Shown in pieces: positions 37,183 through 45,518 of a stretch of DNA of 64,000 bases. A program made the position numbers and the translations under genes. The first letter of the stretch is position 1. Each line of letters opens with the position of its first letter. Source of the stretch: Rugamonas brunnea (GTDB lineage: Bacteria; Pseudomonadota; Gammaproteobacteria; Burkholderiales; Burkholderiaceae_D); contig NZ_JACEZT010000009.1 in NCBI RefSeq assembly GCF_014042345.1, positions 1-64,000 of the forward strand, written 5' to 3'. The notes below the pieces were generated by a model, which saw nothing but the letters and a program-made list of their open reading frames with translations, was not told the DNA's origin and did no database searches.

Positions 37183-37962
37183 TCACGGCACCTGCACCCG
37201 GAACTGCTGGCCGAGCCGCTTCAATTCGCCGCGCTCGACCAGCAGCCTGAACGCCGCGTCGAAACAGGCGCGGAGCGCATCGTGTTCGGAGTCATGGGGA
37301 AACGCGAAATAGCCGTCCTGCTGGTCGAGCGCTTGCGGCAGGGGCGTCACCATGCCAGTCAAGTGGAGACGGGCCAGCACCGGCTCCGTGTTGCGCACAT
37401 TGGTCGCGAATAAATCCACGTGCTGGTGCGCCACCATCAGCAAGCCGCTTTCCACTGTATTGGCCACGCTCGTGTGTAGTCCCGTACTGGCCTGGGTGAA
37501 GGCCGCGCCATAAACCCAACCATTGAGGATCACGATGCGGCGATCGGCCAGCTTGCCGTAGTCGCCAGTCCACGCGATGTGCGCGTCCGGGCGCGCGTAG
37601 AACACCATCTGGTCACGATAAAACGGCAATTGGGAAAAGGCCATCTGCCCCAACCGTGCCGGTGATTTGTAGGGGCCCACGAGCAGGTCCACCTTGCCCT
37701 GCGCGACCAATGCCTGGGCGCGCGGCCACGGATACAGTTCGAACCGCACGGTATCGTTCATCTGCTGCGCCACCCGCCGCACGATGGCGGGTCCCAGCCC
37801 GTCAAACTCGCCGTCGGCCGTGCGCTCGAACACGCGTTCGAAATGGGCGCCGGCCACCAGCCATTCGCGCGCCCAGGCCGGGGCGGCGGCGCACAGCGAC
37901 CATGGCGCCAGCACCAGTAATGCGATCCGGCGTATGTCCCGTGTCGTCCATGCCTTCCGCAT
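37183..37962 (-). CDS. Periplasmic substrate-binding protein (SBP_bac_3-like)
   Basis: 259 aa. Signal peptide ending APAWA, then FDGLGPAIVRRVAQQM, YPWPRAQALVAQGKVDLLVGPYKSP and YRDQMVFYAR, the polar-amino-acid-binding-like fold found in many solitary betaproteobacterial proteins. No permease nearby. Fifth binding protein without transport genes in the window, unrelated in position to the group at 22-26 kb. Start ATG 37962; an earlier start would not add a recognisable part. Confidence 0.7.
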   Translation of the reverse strand: MRKAWTTRDIRRIALLVLAPWSLCAAAPAWAREWLVAGAHFERVFERTADGEFDGLGPAIVRRVAQQMNDTVRFELYPWPRAQALVAQGKVDLLVGPYKSPARLGQMAFSQLPFYRDQMVFYARPDAHIAWTGDYGKLADRRIVILNGWVYGAAFTQASTGLHTSVANTVESGLLMVAHQHVDLFATNVRNTEPVLARLHLTGMVTPLPQALDQQDGYFAFPHDSEHDALRACFDAAFRLLVERGELKRLGQQFRVQVP

Positions 37963-38000
37963 TGCTTACCTCGCCCCAGGCAAACGCGCCGCAGCGGGAA

Positions 38001-38324
38001 TCATAGCCGCGAAAAATCGTAGTCGCGTTCCACCTTGCAGATGCGGGTCTTGTAACACTCGTACCACTGTTCGCGCCCAAGCTTTTGCGCCGTCAGGTGC
38101 TCCGCATCGCGTTTCCAGGCGGCGATTGCTTCCAGGCTTTCCCAGTACGACACCGTGATGCCCAATCCTTCACGCGCCGACTCCACGCCGAGGAAGCCAG
38201 GCTGTTTCGCAGCGGCTTCCAGCATCGCATCGGCCATGTCGCCGTAGCCGCCATCGCCACTGGTCCGGATGGACGTGAAGATCACGGCGTAATATGGCGT
38301 GGCGCCGGTACTAGCGATGGACAT
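38001..38324 (-). CDS. Antibiotic-biosynthesis-monooxygenase (ABM) family protein
   Basis: 107 aa. Start 38324 (MSIAST) directly follows the very strong site GAGGAGGAA; a longer frame to 38417 is rejected for that reason. The ferredoxin-like ABM fold is suggested by YYAVIFTSIRT, MLEAAAKQPGFLGVESAREG, ISYWESLEAIAAWK-type (here VSYWESLEAIAAW) and HLTAQKLGREQWYECY. Members are small dimeric quinol or haem monooxygenases or have no known role. No operon partner is evident. Confidence 0.75.
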   Translation of the reverse strand: MSIASTGATPYYAVIFTSIRTSGDGGYGDMADAMLEAAAKQPGFLGVESAREGLGITVSYWESLEAIAAWKRDAEHLTAQKLGREQWYECYKTRICKVERDYDFSRL

Positions 38325-38455
38325 CGTATTCCTCCTCATGAATGGTAGCGTGGACACCCGGTTGGCACAGGGGCGTCGAACTGTACAATATATAACATTC
38401 CCGGCGCTGCGTTCCACCCGCCTTCGCCACTCCAGCCATTTTTATTCGCACCCGC

Positions 38456-39019
38456 ATGCATTCATCGACCGAAACCGCAAGCCAATACCATCTGCGCGCC
38501 GCGCAGCCGTCCGACATTCCCGCCATGGAAGCGCTGATCGCCCGTTCCGGCATCGAACTGAGCGCCGGCTTCTACTCGCCGGAACAGGCGCAAGCCGTCA
38601 CTCGGCACGTGTTCGGCGTCGACACGCAATTGGTGGCCGACCAGACCTACTTCCTGATCGAACGGGATGGCGTGCCGCTGGCGTGCGGCGGCTGGAGCAA
38701 GCGCAGCACGCTGTTCGGCGCCGACCGCGCCAAGAGCGGCCCTGATCCCCTGCTCGATCCGGCCACGGAGCCGGCCCGCATCCGCGCCTTCTTCGTGTCG
38801 CCGGACGCGGCGCGCCAGGGCTTGGGCCGCCTGCTGCTGCGCCACTGTACGGCACAAGCGGTGGCCGGCGGTTTCCGGGCGCTGGAACTGGCCGCCACCA
38901 TGCCGGGCGTGCCGCTCTACGAGGCGGAGGGTTTTGCGACGCTGGAGAGGATAGAACTGGCGCTGCCAGGCGGCGTGCAAGTGCCGCTGGCGCGCATGCG
39001 GAAGGAAATCGCCGCCTGA
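38456..39019 (+). CDS. GNAT family N-acetyltransferase
   Basis: 187 aa. Acetyl-CoA binding motif A appears as ARQGLGRLLLRH (Q/R-x-x-G-x-G/A pattern), preceded by the strand IRAFFVSPDA and followed by LELAATMPGVPLYEAEGF, the usual GNAT end. Substrate unknown. It lies between an ABM protein and nadC, divergent from the former; a 130-bp gap holds both promoters. Confidence 0.85.
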   Translation: MHSSTETASQYHLRAAQPSDIPAMEALIARSGIELSAGFYSPEQAQAVTRHVFGVDTQLVADQTYFLIERDGVPLACGGWSKRSTLFGADRAKSGPDPLLDPATEPARIRAFFVSPDAARQGLGRLLLRHCTAQAVAGGFRALELAATMPGVPLYEAEGFATLERIELALPGGVQVPLARMRKEIAA

Positions 39020-39053
39020 ATGACAGGCTGAATCGGCGGCGATGTATAGCGTA

Positions 39054-39920
39054 TCAGCCGACGATGCGCATCGAATAATCGGTGGCGCGCACGTCCTTGG
39101 TCAAGCTGCCGATAGAGATGCGGTCCACGCCCGTTTCGGCGATAGCGCGCACGGTGTCGAAGTTGATGCCGCCGGAAGCTTCCAGCAGCGCGCGGCCCGC
39201 ATTGCGGCCCACGGCTTCGCGCATCATCTCCAGGCTGAAGTTATCGAGCAGGATGGAGGTGGCGCCGGCCGTCAGCGCTTCTTCCAGTTCGTCCAGGCTT
39301 TCCACTTCCACCTGGATCGACACGCCCTTCTCCAGCCGCATGGCGGCGGCGATGGCGGCGGTGATGCCGCCGGCCGCCGCGATGTGGTTTTCCTTGATCA
39401 GGATGCCGTCGTACAGCGCCAGGCGTTGGTTCTTGCCACCTCCCACGCGCACCGCATATTTTTGCGCCAGGCGCAGGCCGGGCAAGGTCTTGCGGGTATC
39501 GAGGATGGCGGCCGAAGTGCCCTCCACCACGTCCACGTAGCGGCGCGTGACCGTCGCCACGCCCGACAGCAGTTGCAGGAAGTTGAGCGCACTGCGTTCA
39601 GCCGTCAGCAAGGCGCGGGCCGGGCCCTGGATGGTGCACACCAGGCTGTCGGCCGTCATCAGGTCGCCTTCGGCGTATTGCCAGTCGATCTCGATGCTCG
39701 AATCGAGGCAGTTCATGATGCCTTCGAACCAGGGCGCGCCGCATAGCACGGCGTTTTCGCGCACGATCACGCGCGCGGTGGCGCGGCCACCGGCGGGCAC
39801 CAGCTCGCCCGTCAGGTCGCCGGTGCCGACGTCTTCCAGCAGCGCGGCCAGCAGGTTGGCTTCAAATGCCGCCTTGAGCGGCGCGTCGAACGGGGCAAAA
39901 CGATTGACCAGGGTACTCAT
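39054..39920 (-). CDS. nadC: Nicotinate-nucleotide pyrophosphorylase (quinolinate phosphoribosyltransferase)
   Basis: 288 aa. Condenses quinolinate with PRPP to nicotinate mononucleotide. Characteristic motifs: [57 protein letters not shown] and LLEASGGI. Its ATG overlaps the nadA stop (ATGA, 39917-39920), so it is translated with nadA. Length normal. Confidence 0.95.
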   Translation of the reverse strand: MSTLVNRFAPFDAPLKAAFEANLLAALLEDVGTGDLTGELVPAGGRATARVIVRENAVLCGAPWFEGIMNCLDSSIEIDWQYAEGDLMTADSLVCTIQGPARALLTAERSALNFLQLLSGVATVTRRYVDVVEGTSAAILDTRKTLPGLRLAQKYAVRVGGGKNQRLALYDGILIKENHIAAAGGITAAIAAAMRLEKGVSIQVEVESLDELEEALTAGATSILLDNFSLEMMREAVGRNAGRALLEASGGINFDTVRAIAETGVDRISIGSLTKDVRATDYSMRIVG

Positions 39921-41050
39921 GCGGGACCGACTCCGGAAAACAGTGCAGCTTCCTTGGCCAGGTCGGCGCTCGGCTGGACCTTGGCCTTTTTCGCCGCGGC
40001 GAAATCGAGCATGCGGTTGATCGACTTGACGGCGGCCTGGCCCACGGCCGGGTCGACGTGAATTTCATTGCCCATGTTCTCCAGCACATCGGCCAGGTTC
40101 TGCAGGCCGTTCATGGCCATCCACGGGCAGTGGGCGCAGCTCTTGCAGGTGGCGCTGTTGCCGGCCGTTGGGGCTTCGATGAAGGTTTTGCCCGGCGCGG
40201 CGGCGCGCATCTTGTGCAGGATGCCGTTGTCGGTGGCGACGATGAAGGTGTCGCAATCCGATTCGACGGCGGCCTGGATCATCTGCGAGGTAGAACCAAC
40301 CACATCGGCCAACGCCACCACGTTGGCGGGCGACTCGGGGTGCACCAGCACCTTGGCGTTCGGGTGCTCGGCTTTGAGCAGATCCAGTTCGATGCCCTTG
40401 AATTCGTCGTGCACCAGGCAGGAGCCCTGCCACAGCAGCATGTCGGCGCCGGTCTGCTTCTGGATGTAGGAACCGAGGTGCTTGTCCGGCGCCCACAGGA
40501 TCTTCTTGCCCTGCGCGTGCAGGTGGGCCACGATGTCCAGGCCGATCGAGGACGTCACCATCCAGTCCGCGCGCGCCTTCACGGCGGCGCTGGTGTTGGC
40601 GTAGACGACGACGGTGCGGTCCGGATGGGCATCGCAGAACGCCGTGAACTCGTCGGCCGGGCAGCCCAGGTCCAGCGAGCAGGTGGCGTCCAGGTCCGGC
40701 ATCAGGATGCGTTTTTCCGGGCTCAGGATCTTGGCCGTCTCGCCCATGAAGCGCACGCCGGCCACCACCAGGGTCTTGGCCGGATGGTCGCGGCCGAAGC
40801 GGGCCATTTCCAGCGAATCGGAGACGCAGCCGCCGGTTTCCTCGGCCAGGTCCTGCAGGTCGGCGTCCACGTAGTAGTGGGCCACCAGCACGGCTTCGCG
40901 CTCCTTCAGCAGGCGCTTGATGCGCTCGCGCAGCTCCGTGCGCTCGGCCGCAGTGGGCGTGGCCGGGGTGCGGGCCCAGGCGCGCGCGGTGCAGCTGCCG
41001 CCATCCTGGGGATGTTCATACTCGACTGACTTGATAGCTAAAGTTTGCAT
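39917..41050 (-). CDS. nadA: Quinolinate synthase A
   Basis: 377 aa. Iron-sulfur enzyme that condenses iminoaspartate with dihydroxyacetone phosphate to quinolinate. Start at 41050 (MQTLAIKS); the longer frame to 41152 overlaps the upstream repeats. The cluster cysteines appear in [11 protein letters not shown] and [13 protein letters not shown], with [19 protein letters not shown] and [13 protein letters not shown] also conserved. The two motifs near the C-terminus place this in the long NadA group. Operon with nadC; a 12-bp tandem repeat lies 22 bp upstream. Confidence 0.95.
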   Translation of the reverse strand: MQTLAIKSVEYEHPQDGGSCTARAWARTPATPTAAERTELRERIKRLLKEREAVLVAHYYVDADLQDLAEETGGCVSDSLEMARFGRDHPAKTLVVAGVRFMGETAKILSPEKRILMPDLDATCSLDLGCPADEFTAFCDAHPDRTVVVYANTSAAVKARADWMVTSSIGLDIVAHLHAQGKKILWAPDKHLGSYIQKQTGADMLLWQGSCLVHDEFKGIELDLLKAEHPNAKVLVHPESPANVVALADVVGSTSQMIQAAVESDCDTFIVATDNGILHKMRAAAPGKTFIEAPTAGNSATCKSCAHCPWMAMNGLQNLADVLENMGNEIHVDPAVGQAAVKSINRMLDFAAAKKAKVQPSADLAKEAALFSGVGPA

Positions 41051-41071
41051 GGTGTTCGGTAACGAGAAACT

Positions 41072-41096
41072 TGACGTAAAGCGATGACGTAAAGCG
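41072..41096. repeat. Tandem 12-bp repeat upstream of nadA, possible operator
   Basis: TGACGTAAAGCG occurs at 41072-41083 and again at 41085-41096, a 13-bp period, 22 bp upstream of the nadA start in the 125-bp gap after ybiT. A duplicated element in this position could be bound by a regulator of NAD synthesis, but no regulator is encoded nearby. Confidence 0.5.
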
Positions 41097-41175
41097 TGAA
41101 ACGACACTATCGCATATCGCGGCGCGTCGTGCAGGGCGCCATCCCGCCGCAAGGGGGATAGGCGCCCCGGGGGAA

Positions 41176-42774
41176 TTAAGCGATGCCCTGGCTGGTCAGG
41201 TAGTCCTCGTAGTTGCCATGGAAATCGACCACCTCGTTTTCCTTGATCTCGATGATGCGGTTGGCCAGCGACGACACGAATTCACGGTCGTGGGACACGA
41301 AGATCAGGGTGCCGGCGTATTTATCAAGCGCCACGTTAAGCGATTCGATCGATTCCATGTCCATGTGGTTGGTCGGTTCGTCCAGCAGCAGCACGTTGTG
41401 ACGGCCCAGCATCAGCTTACCGTACATCATGCGGCCCTTCTCGCCACCGGACAGCACGCGCACCGACTTCTTGACCTCGTCGCCACCGAACAGCAAACGG
41501 CCCAGGATGGAGCGCACGGCCTGGTCGTCGTCGCCTTCCTTGGTCCACTGGCCCATCCAGTCGGTCAGGGTCTTGTCGGTCGCGAAGTCCTCGGTCGGGT
41601 CCTGCGGCATGTAGCCGACGTTAGCGTTTTCGGCCCACTTCACGCGGCCCGTGTCCGGCTGCAGGTGGGCGATCTCGCCAGCGATGCAGCGCAGCATGGT
41701 GGTTTTACCGGCGCCGTTGGCGCCGATGATGGCAATGCGCTCACCGGCTTCCACCATGATGCTGAAGTTCTTGAACAGCTGGCGGTCGTAGGCCTTCGAG
41801 ATGCCTTCCACTTCCACGGCCAGGCGGTGCAGCTTCTTCTCGCCTTCAAAGCGCACGAACGGATAGGCGCGCGACGATGGCTTGATGTCGTCGACCTTGA
41901 TCTTCTCGATCTGCTTGGCGCGCGACGTCGCCTGGCGGGCCTTGGATTTGTTGGCGGCGAAGCGGCGCACGAAGTCCTGCAGCTCGGCGACCTTCTCTTT
42001 GGCCTTGGCGTTGTTGGCCAGTTGCTGGTTGCGGGCCTGGGTTGAGGCCAGCATGTAGTCATCGTAGTTGCCGGGGTAGATCTTCAGCGTGCCGTAGTCC
42101 ATGTCGGCCACGTGGGTGCAGACCTGGTTCAGGAAGTGGCGATCGTGGGAAATGATGATCATGGTGGAGTTGCGCTCGTTGAGCACATCTTCCAGCCAGC
42201 GGATGGTGTTGATGTCCAGGTTGTTGGTCGGTTCGTCGAGCAGCAGGATGTCCGGATTCGAGAACAGGGCTTGCGCCAGCAGCACGCGCAGCTTCCAGCC
42301 CGGCGCCACGGCGCTCATGGGGCCCTGGTGCAGTTCGATTTCCACGCCCGCGCCCAGCAGCAGTTCGCCGGCGCGCGCTTCGGCCGTGTAGCCGTCGTAC
42401 TCGGCCACTTTGCCTTCCAGTTCGGCCGCGTGCATATAGTCGTCGTCGGTCGCTTCCGGATTGGCGTAGATGGCGTCGCGCTGCTGCATGGCGGCCCACA
42501 TCTCGGTGTGGCCCATCATGACCACGTCGAGCACGCGCATTTCCTCGTACGCGAACTGGTCCTGGCGCAGCTTACCGAGGCGCTCGTTCACGTCCAGCAT
42601 CACGTTACCGGCCGACGGCTCCAGGTCGCCGCCCAGGATCTTCATGAACGTGGACTTGCCGCAGCCGTTCGCGCCGATCAGGCCGTAGCGATTGCCATCG
42701 CCGAATTTGACGGAGATATTTTCAAACAACGGCTTGGCGCCGAACTGCATGGTAATGTTTGCTGTCGATAACAC
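41176..42774 (-). CDS. ybiT: ABC-F family ATPase (YbiT-like)
   Basis: 532 aa. Two ABC ATPase domains joined by the Arg/Lys-rich P-site tRNA-interaction linker, no membrane part: a cytosolic ribosome-binding translation factor. Walker A motifs GANGCGKST and GANGAGKTT; signature SGGEKGR in the second half; Walker [12 protein letters not shown] and [11 protein letters not shown]. The start [12 protein letters not shown] and length (E. coli YbiT 530 aa) place it in the YbiT subgroup. The first-half signature is degenerate (VAPGWKLR), as usual in YbiT. It lies upstream of nadA on the same strand but with its own gap. Confidence 0.92.
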   Translation of the reverse strand: MLSTANITMQFGAKPLFENISVKFGDGNRYGLIGANGCGKSTFMKILGGDLEPSAGNVMLDVNERLGKLRQDQFAYEEMRVLDVVMMGHTEMWAAMQQRDAIYANPEATDDDYMHAAELEGKVAEYDGYTAEARAGELLLGAGVEIELHQGPMSAVAPGWKLRVLLAQALFSNPDILLLDEPTNNLDINTIRWLEDVLNERNSTMIIISHDRHFLNQVCTHVADMDYGTLKIYPGNYDDYMLASTQARNQQLANNAKAKEKVAELQDFVRRFAANKSKARQATSRAKQIEKIKVDDIKPSSRAYPFVRFEGEKKLHRLAVEVEGISKAYDRQLFKNFSIMVEAGERIAIIGANGAGKTTMLRCIAGEIAHLQPDTGRVKWAENANVGYMPQDPTEDFATDKTLTDWMGQWTKEGDDDQAVRSILGRLLFGGDEVKKSVRVLSGGEKGRMMYGKLMLGRHNVLLLDEPTNHMDMESIESLNVALDKYAGTLIFVSHDREFVSSLANRIIEIKENEVVDFHGNYEDYLTSQGIA

Positions 42775-42972
42775 GAGGGATGCCCTTAAAGCGATGAATT
42801 TGGATAACCGGGCATTTTACCATCAGTCGCCTCTCACGGGGCGGAAACGGCGGCGGACCTGACCTGACGCCGGTGCCGCGCGCGCCGGAGGGGCACCCAG
42901 GGGCATACTGCGGCCAAATAATTGTGTCATGTGGTGAAACTTGCTATCATCGACCGGCCTTGCCAGGGTCTT

Positions 42973-44280
42973 ATGAAAAACGCAAAACATCCCGAACCCA
43001 TCGACTTACTGCCCTACATGGCCAAATGGGCCGCGCTTGCGGTCATCGTCGCCATCCTCGCGGGCAGTGCCTCCGCAGCCTTCCTGTTTTCACTCGATGT
43101 CGTGACCGCGTGGCGCGAAGCGCACGGCGCGATCATCTGGCTGCTGCCGCTGGCCGGTTTTGCCGTGGGCTGGATCTATCTGCGGCTGGGCAAGTCCGTC
43201 GAGGCGGGCAACAACCTGCTCATCGACGAGATCCACGATCCGAAAAAAGTCATCCCGCTGCGCATGGCGCCGCTGGTCTTGGGCGGCACCATCATCTCCC
43301 ACTTGTTCGGCGCCTCGGTGGGCCGCGAAGGGACGGCGGTGCAGATGGGCGGCGCGCTGGCCGACCAGCTGACCCACGTGTTCCGCATGGCCCCGTCGCA
43401 CCGGCGGCTGCTGATCATGGCAGGCATCAGCGCCGGTTTCGCGTCCGTGTTCGGCACGCCGCTGGCCGGCGCCATCTTCGGGCTGGAAGTGCTGGCCATC
43501 GGCCGCATGCGCTACGACGCGATCATGCCCTGCATGCTGGCGGCCATCGTCGCCGACCAGGTGGGACTGGCGTGGGGCATCCACCATACGCACTACCTGG
43601 CCGGGGCGATCCCGCACATCACGCTGTGGACGCTGGCAGCCACGCTGGCCGCCGGCATGTTGTTCGGCTTGGCCGGCATGTTGTTCGCGAACGCGACCCA
43701 CGGCCTGTCCGATTTCATGAAGCAGCGGATCGCCTATGCACCGCTGCGGCCCCTGATCGGCGGCACAGTGGTCGCCACGGCCGTCTGGGCGCTCGGCACC
43801 CAGCGCTACATTGGCCTGGGCATTCCCACCATCGTCGAATCGTTCGCCCACCAGTTGCCGGCAACGGACTTCCTTGGCAAGCTCGCCTTCACCGTCGGCT
43901 CGCTTGGCACCGGCTTCAAGGGTGGCGAAGTGACACCCCTGTTCTACATCGGCGCCACGCTGGGCAATGCCCTGGCGCCGTTGCTGCACATGCCGTTCGC
44001 TACGCTGGCGGCGATCGGTTTCGTCGCCGTATTCGCCGGTGCGGCCAATACCCCGATCGCATCCACCGTCATGGCCATTGAATTGTTTGGCGCTGACATC
44101 GCGCCGTATGCCGGCCTCGCGTGCGCAGTCAGCTATCTGTTCTCCGGCCACACCGGCATCTACCGCGCGCAGCGCGTGGCCCAGGCCAAACACCACCGCC
44201 ATATTCCGGAAGGGATGCGGCTCGGGGATCTGCCCAACTACCTGCGTCAACTGCGCAACAAATCCGGCGGCAAGCACTAA
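42973..44280 (+). CDS. CLC-family anion channel/antiporter, CLC-F (fluoride)-like
   Basis: 435 aa, about ten membrane helices. ATG 42973 follows AGGGTC; a GTG/ATG further upstream adds an unlikely N-terminus. The usual chloride motif GSGIP is replaced by GNNL (residues 79-82). The gating region reads GREGT with Glu119. The third anion motif reads KGGEVTP with Glu319 and Thr321. Asn-Asn in the first motif plus the Glu/Thr pair are features of the CLC-F fluoride/proton antiporter branch, so fluoride export is more likely than chloride transport (family knowledge, not proven here). I could not recognise a fluoride riboswitch in the 198 bp upstream. Confidence 0.7.
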   Translation: MKNAKHPEPIDLLPYMAKWAALAVIVAILAGSASAAFLFSLDVVTAWREAHGAIIWLLPLAGFAVGWIYLRLGKSVEAGNNLLIDEIHDPKKVIPLRMAPLVLGGTIISHLFGASVGREGTAVQMGGALADQLTHVFRMAPSHRRLLIMAGISAGFASVFGTPLAGAIFGLEVLAIGRMRYDAIMPCMLAAIVADQVGLAWGIHHTHYLAGAIPHITLWTLAATLAAGMLFGLAGMLFANATHGLSDFMKQRIAYAPLRPLIGGTVVATAVWALGTQRYIGLGIPTIVESFAHQLPATDFLGKLAFTVGSLGTGFKGGEVTPLFYIGATLGNALAPLLHMPFATLAAIGFVAVFAGAANTPIASTVMAIELFGADIAPYAGLACAVSYLFSGHTGIYRAQRVAQAKHHRHIPEGMRLGDLPNYLRQLRNKSGGKH

Positions 44281-44297
44281 GCTTCGCCTGATTGGCC

Positions 44298-45059
44298 TTA
44301 CTCAGCGGGCGCCACCAGCACCTCCACACCGGCCGCATCGAACGCGGCCAGCGCCTCCGGCGGCACGGGCAGATCGGTGATGAACTTGTCGATCTGCGCG
44401 ATATTCCCCAGCCGTACCAGCGCATGGCGGCCGAATTTGGTGTGATCGGCCACCAGCCATACTTCGCGCGACTGCTCGATGATGGCCTGCGTCACGCGCA
44501 CTTCGCGGTAATCGTAATCGAGCAGCGTGCCGTCGTTCTCGATGCCGGATACGCCGATGATCCCGATATCGACTTTGAACTGGCGCATGAAATCGATGGT
44601 GGCCTCGCCCACGATGCCCCGGTCGCGCTTGCGCACCAGTCCACCGGCCACGATCACCTCCACCTCGCCGCTGCCTGACAACAGAGATGCCACATTGAGG
44701 TTGTTCGTCACCACCCGTATGCCCTTGTGCTGCTGCAGTGCCTTGGCCACTTCCTCGGTGGTGGTGCCGATGTTGATGATCAGCGAACGCCCTGGTTCCA
44801 CCTGCGCCGCCGCCATCTGGCCGATGCGGCGCTTGGCATCCGTGTCCATCACCCGGCGGCGGTCGTAATCGATGTTTTCGACCGTGGACGGAATCCCCAC
44901 CCCGCCGTGATAGCGCGCCAGCAGCCGGGCATCTTCCAATTCCCGTATGTCGCGGCGGATGGTCTGCGTGGTCACTCCCAACAGTTTCGCGAGCTCCTCG
45001 ACGGAGGTGTCCCCGTGGGCCCGGATATGGTCCAGCAATCGGCGGTGGCGTGGCGTCAT
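44298..45059 (-). CDS. glpR: DeoR-family glycerol regulon repressor
   Basis: 253 aa. Start 45059 (MTPRHRRLLDHIRAHG); a frame to 45104 would run through operator-like sequence. The N-terminal DeoR helix-turn-helix (SVEELAKLLGVTTQTIRRDI) is followed by the DeoRC sugar-phosphate sensor domain with the INIGTTTEEVAKAL loop, VTNNLNVA and ADHTKFG. By context it represses the divergent glpD operon and responds to glycerol-3-phosphate. Multiple GAAC-type half-sites between glpR and glpD are its probable operators. Confidence 0.92.
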   Translation of the reverse strand: MTPRHRRLLDHIRAHGDTSVEELAKLLGVTTQTIRRDIRELEDARLLARYHGGVGIPSTVENIDYDRRRVMDTDAKRRIGQMAAAQVEPGRSLIINIGTTTEEVAKALQQHKGIRVVTNNLNVASLLSGSGEVEVIVAGGLVRKRDRGIVGEATIDFMRQFKVDIGIIGVSGIENDGTLLDYDYREVRVTQAIIEQSREVWLVADHTKFGRHALVRLGNIAQIDKFITDLPVPPEALAAFDAAGVEVLVAPAE

Positions 45060-45068
45060 GGCTTTCTT

Positions 45069-45084
45069 ATGAACAGAAATGAAC
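45069..45084. promoter_or_regulatory. GlpR operator candidate 1
   Basis: Two ATGAAC half-sites at 45069-45074 and 45079-45084, 10 bp apart, only 10 bp from the glpR start. Positioned for autorepression of glpR. Confidence 0.5.
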
Positions 45085-45140
45085 GGATTTTCACTGGTTC
45101 GCAATCATACCTGCGTTGCGACGTTGGTGTTGAAAATATT

Positions 45141-45156
45141 TTCATTCTTGTTCATT
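45141..45156. promoter_or_regulatory. GlpR operator candidate 2
   Basis: Two half-sites in the opposite orientation, TTCATT (45141-45146) and GTTCATT (45150-45156), again one helical turn apart, midway between glpR and glpD. Confidence 0.45.
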
Positions 45157-45262
45157 GTAGTGGTTTTTAATACTAGAAAGTTCAGCTTCGAACCGACTCC
45201 TTGTCCACAAATCGAGACAATACGGCACCGTAAATCGAGTGCGACGGGCATGAAGTCAAAAT

Positions 45263-45296
45263 GTTCAAATGAACTTTAACGAACAAAAAAATGAAC
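45263..45296. promoter_or_regulatory. GlpR operator candidate 3
   Basis: A near-palindrome GTTCAAATGAAC (45263-45274) followed by CGAAC (45280-45284) and ATGAAC (45291-45296), giving GAAC steps of 10 and 12 bp. It ends right before the likely glpD promoter, so occupancy would block it. Confidence 0.55.
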
Positions 45297-45327
45297 AAAT
45301 AATTGTTGTAGTTTTTTCGAGTTTGCG

Positions 45328-45333
45328 TACAAT
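45328..45333 (+). promoter_or_regulatory. -10 element of the glpD operon promoter
   Basis: TACAAT (5/6), start predicted near 45340. The upstream -35 (TTGTTG at about 45303) is weak and its spacing long. The resulting leader of about 175 nt contains the short ORF at 45450-45518. Confidence 0.45.
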
Positions 45334-45449
45334 GGCCATTCCAGCAATGCAGACTTGCTAACTAAAACCTGGATAAACTTGTCGCAAATGTCAGCGCAAG
45401 CAGGGAAATGGCGGCCAGATGGGCTGGATCCAACATGAGGAATGAGTAA

Positions 45450-45518
45450 ATGAACAGATACCAACAGCTGCCGCCCTCCTCCGCCCGAGCCGGCAAACCG
45501 ACGGCAGGCCGTCCATGA
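45450..45518 (+). CDS. 22-aa leader peptide overlapping glpD
   Basis: ATG 45450 follows GAGG (45437-45440); the frame encodes MNRYQQLPPSSARAGKPTAG plus two residues (R-P) and stops at TGA 45516-45518, which overlaps the glpD ATG at 45515 (ATGA). glpD itself has only a weak AGG before its start, so coupled translation from this leader is plausible. The peptide resembles no known family. Confidence 0.45.
   Translation: MNRYQQLPPSSARAGKPTAGRP

Noticed and set aside
41097-41175. Intrinsic terminator for ybiT
   Set aside because: On the minus strand GGGCGCC and GGCGCCC could pair, but the loop is long, no T-run follows and the motif is self-complementary, so the evidence is too weak.
42775-42972. 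Fluoride (crcB) riboswitch before the CLC-F-like gene
   Set aside because: Searched by eye for the GGCGATG...CTGATGG framework on the plus strand; only isolated GCGATGAA is present without the required helices.
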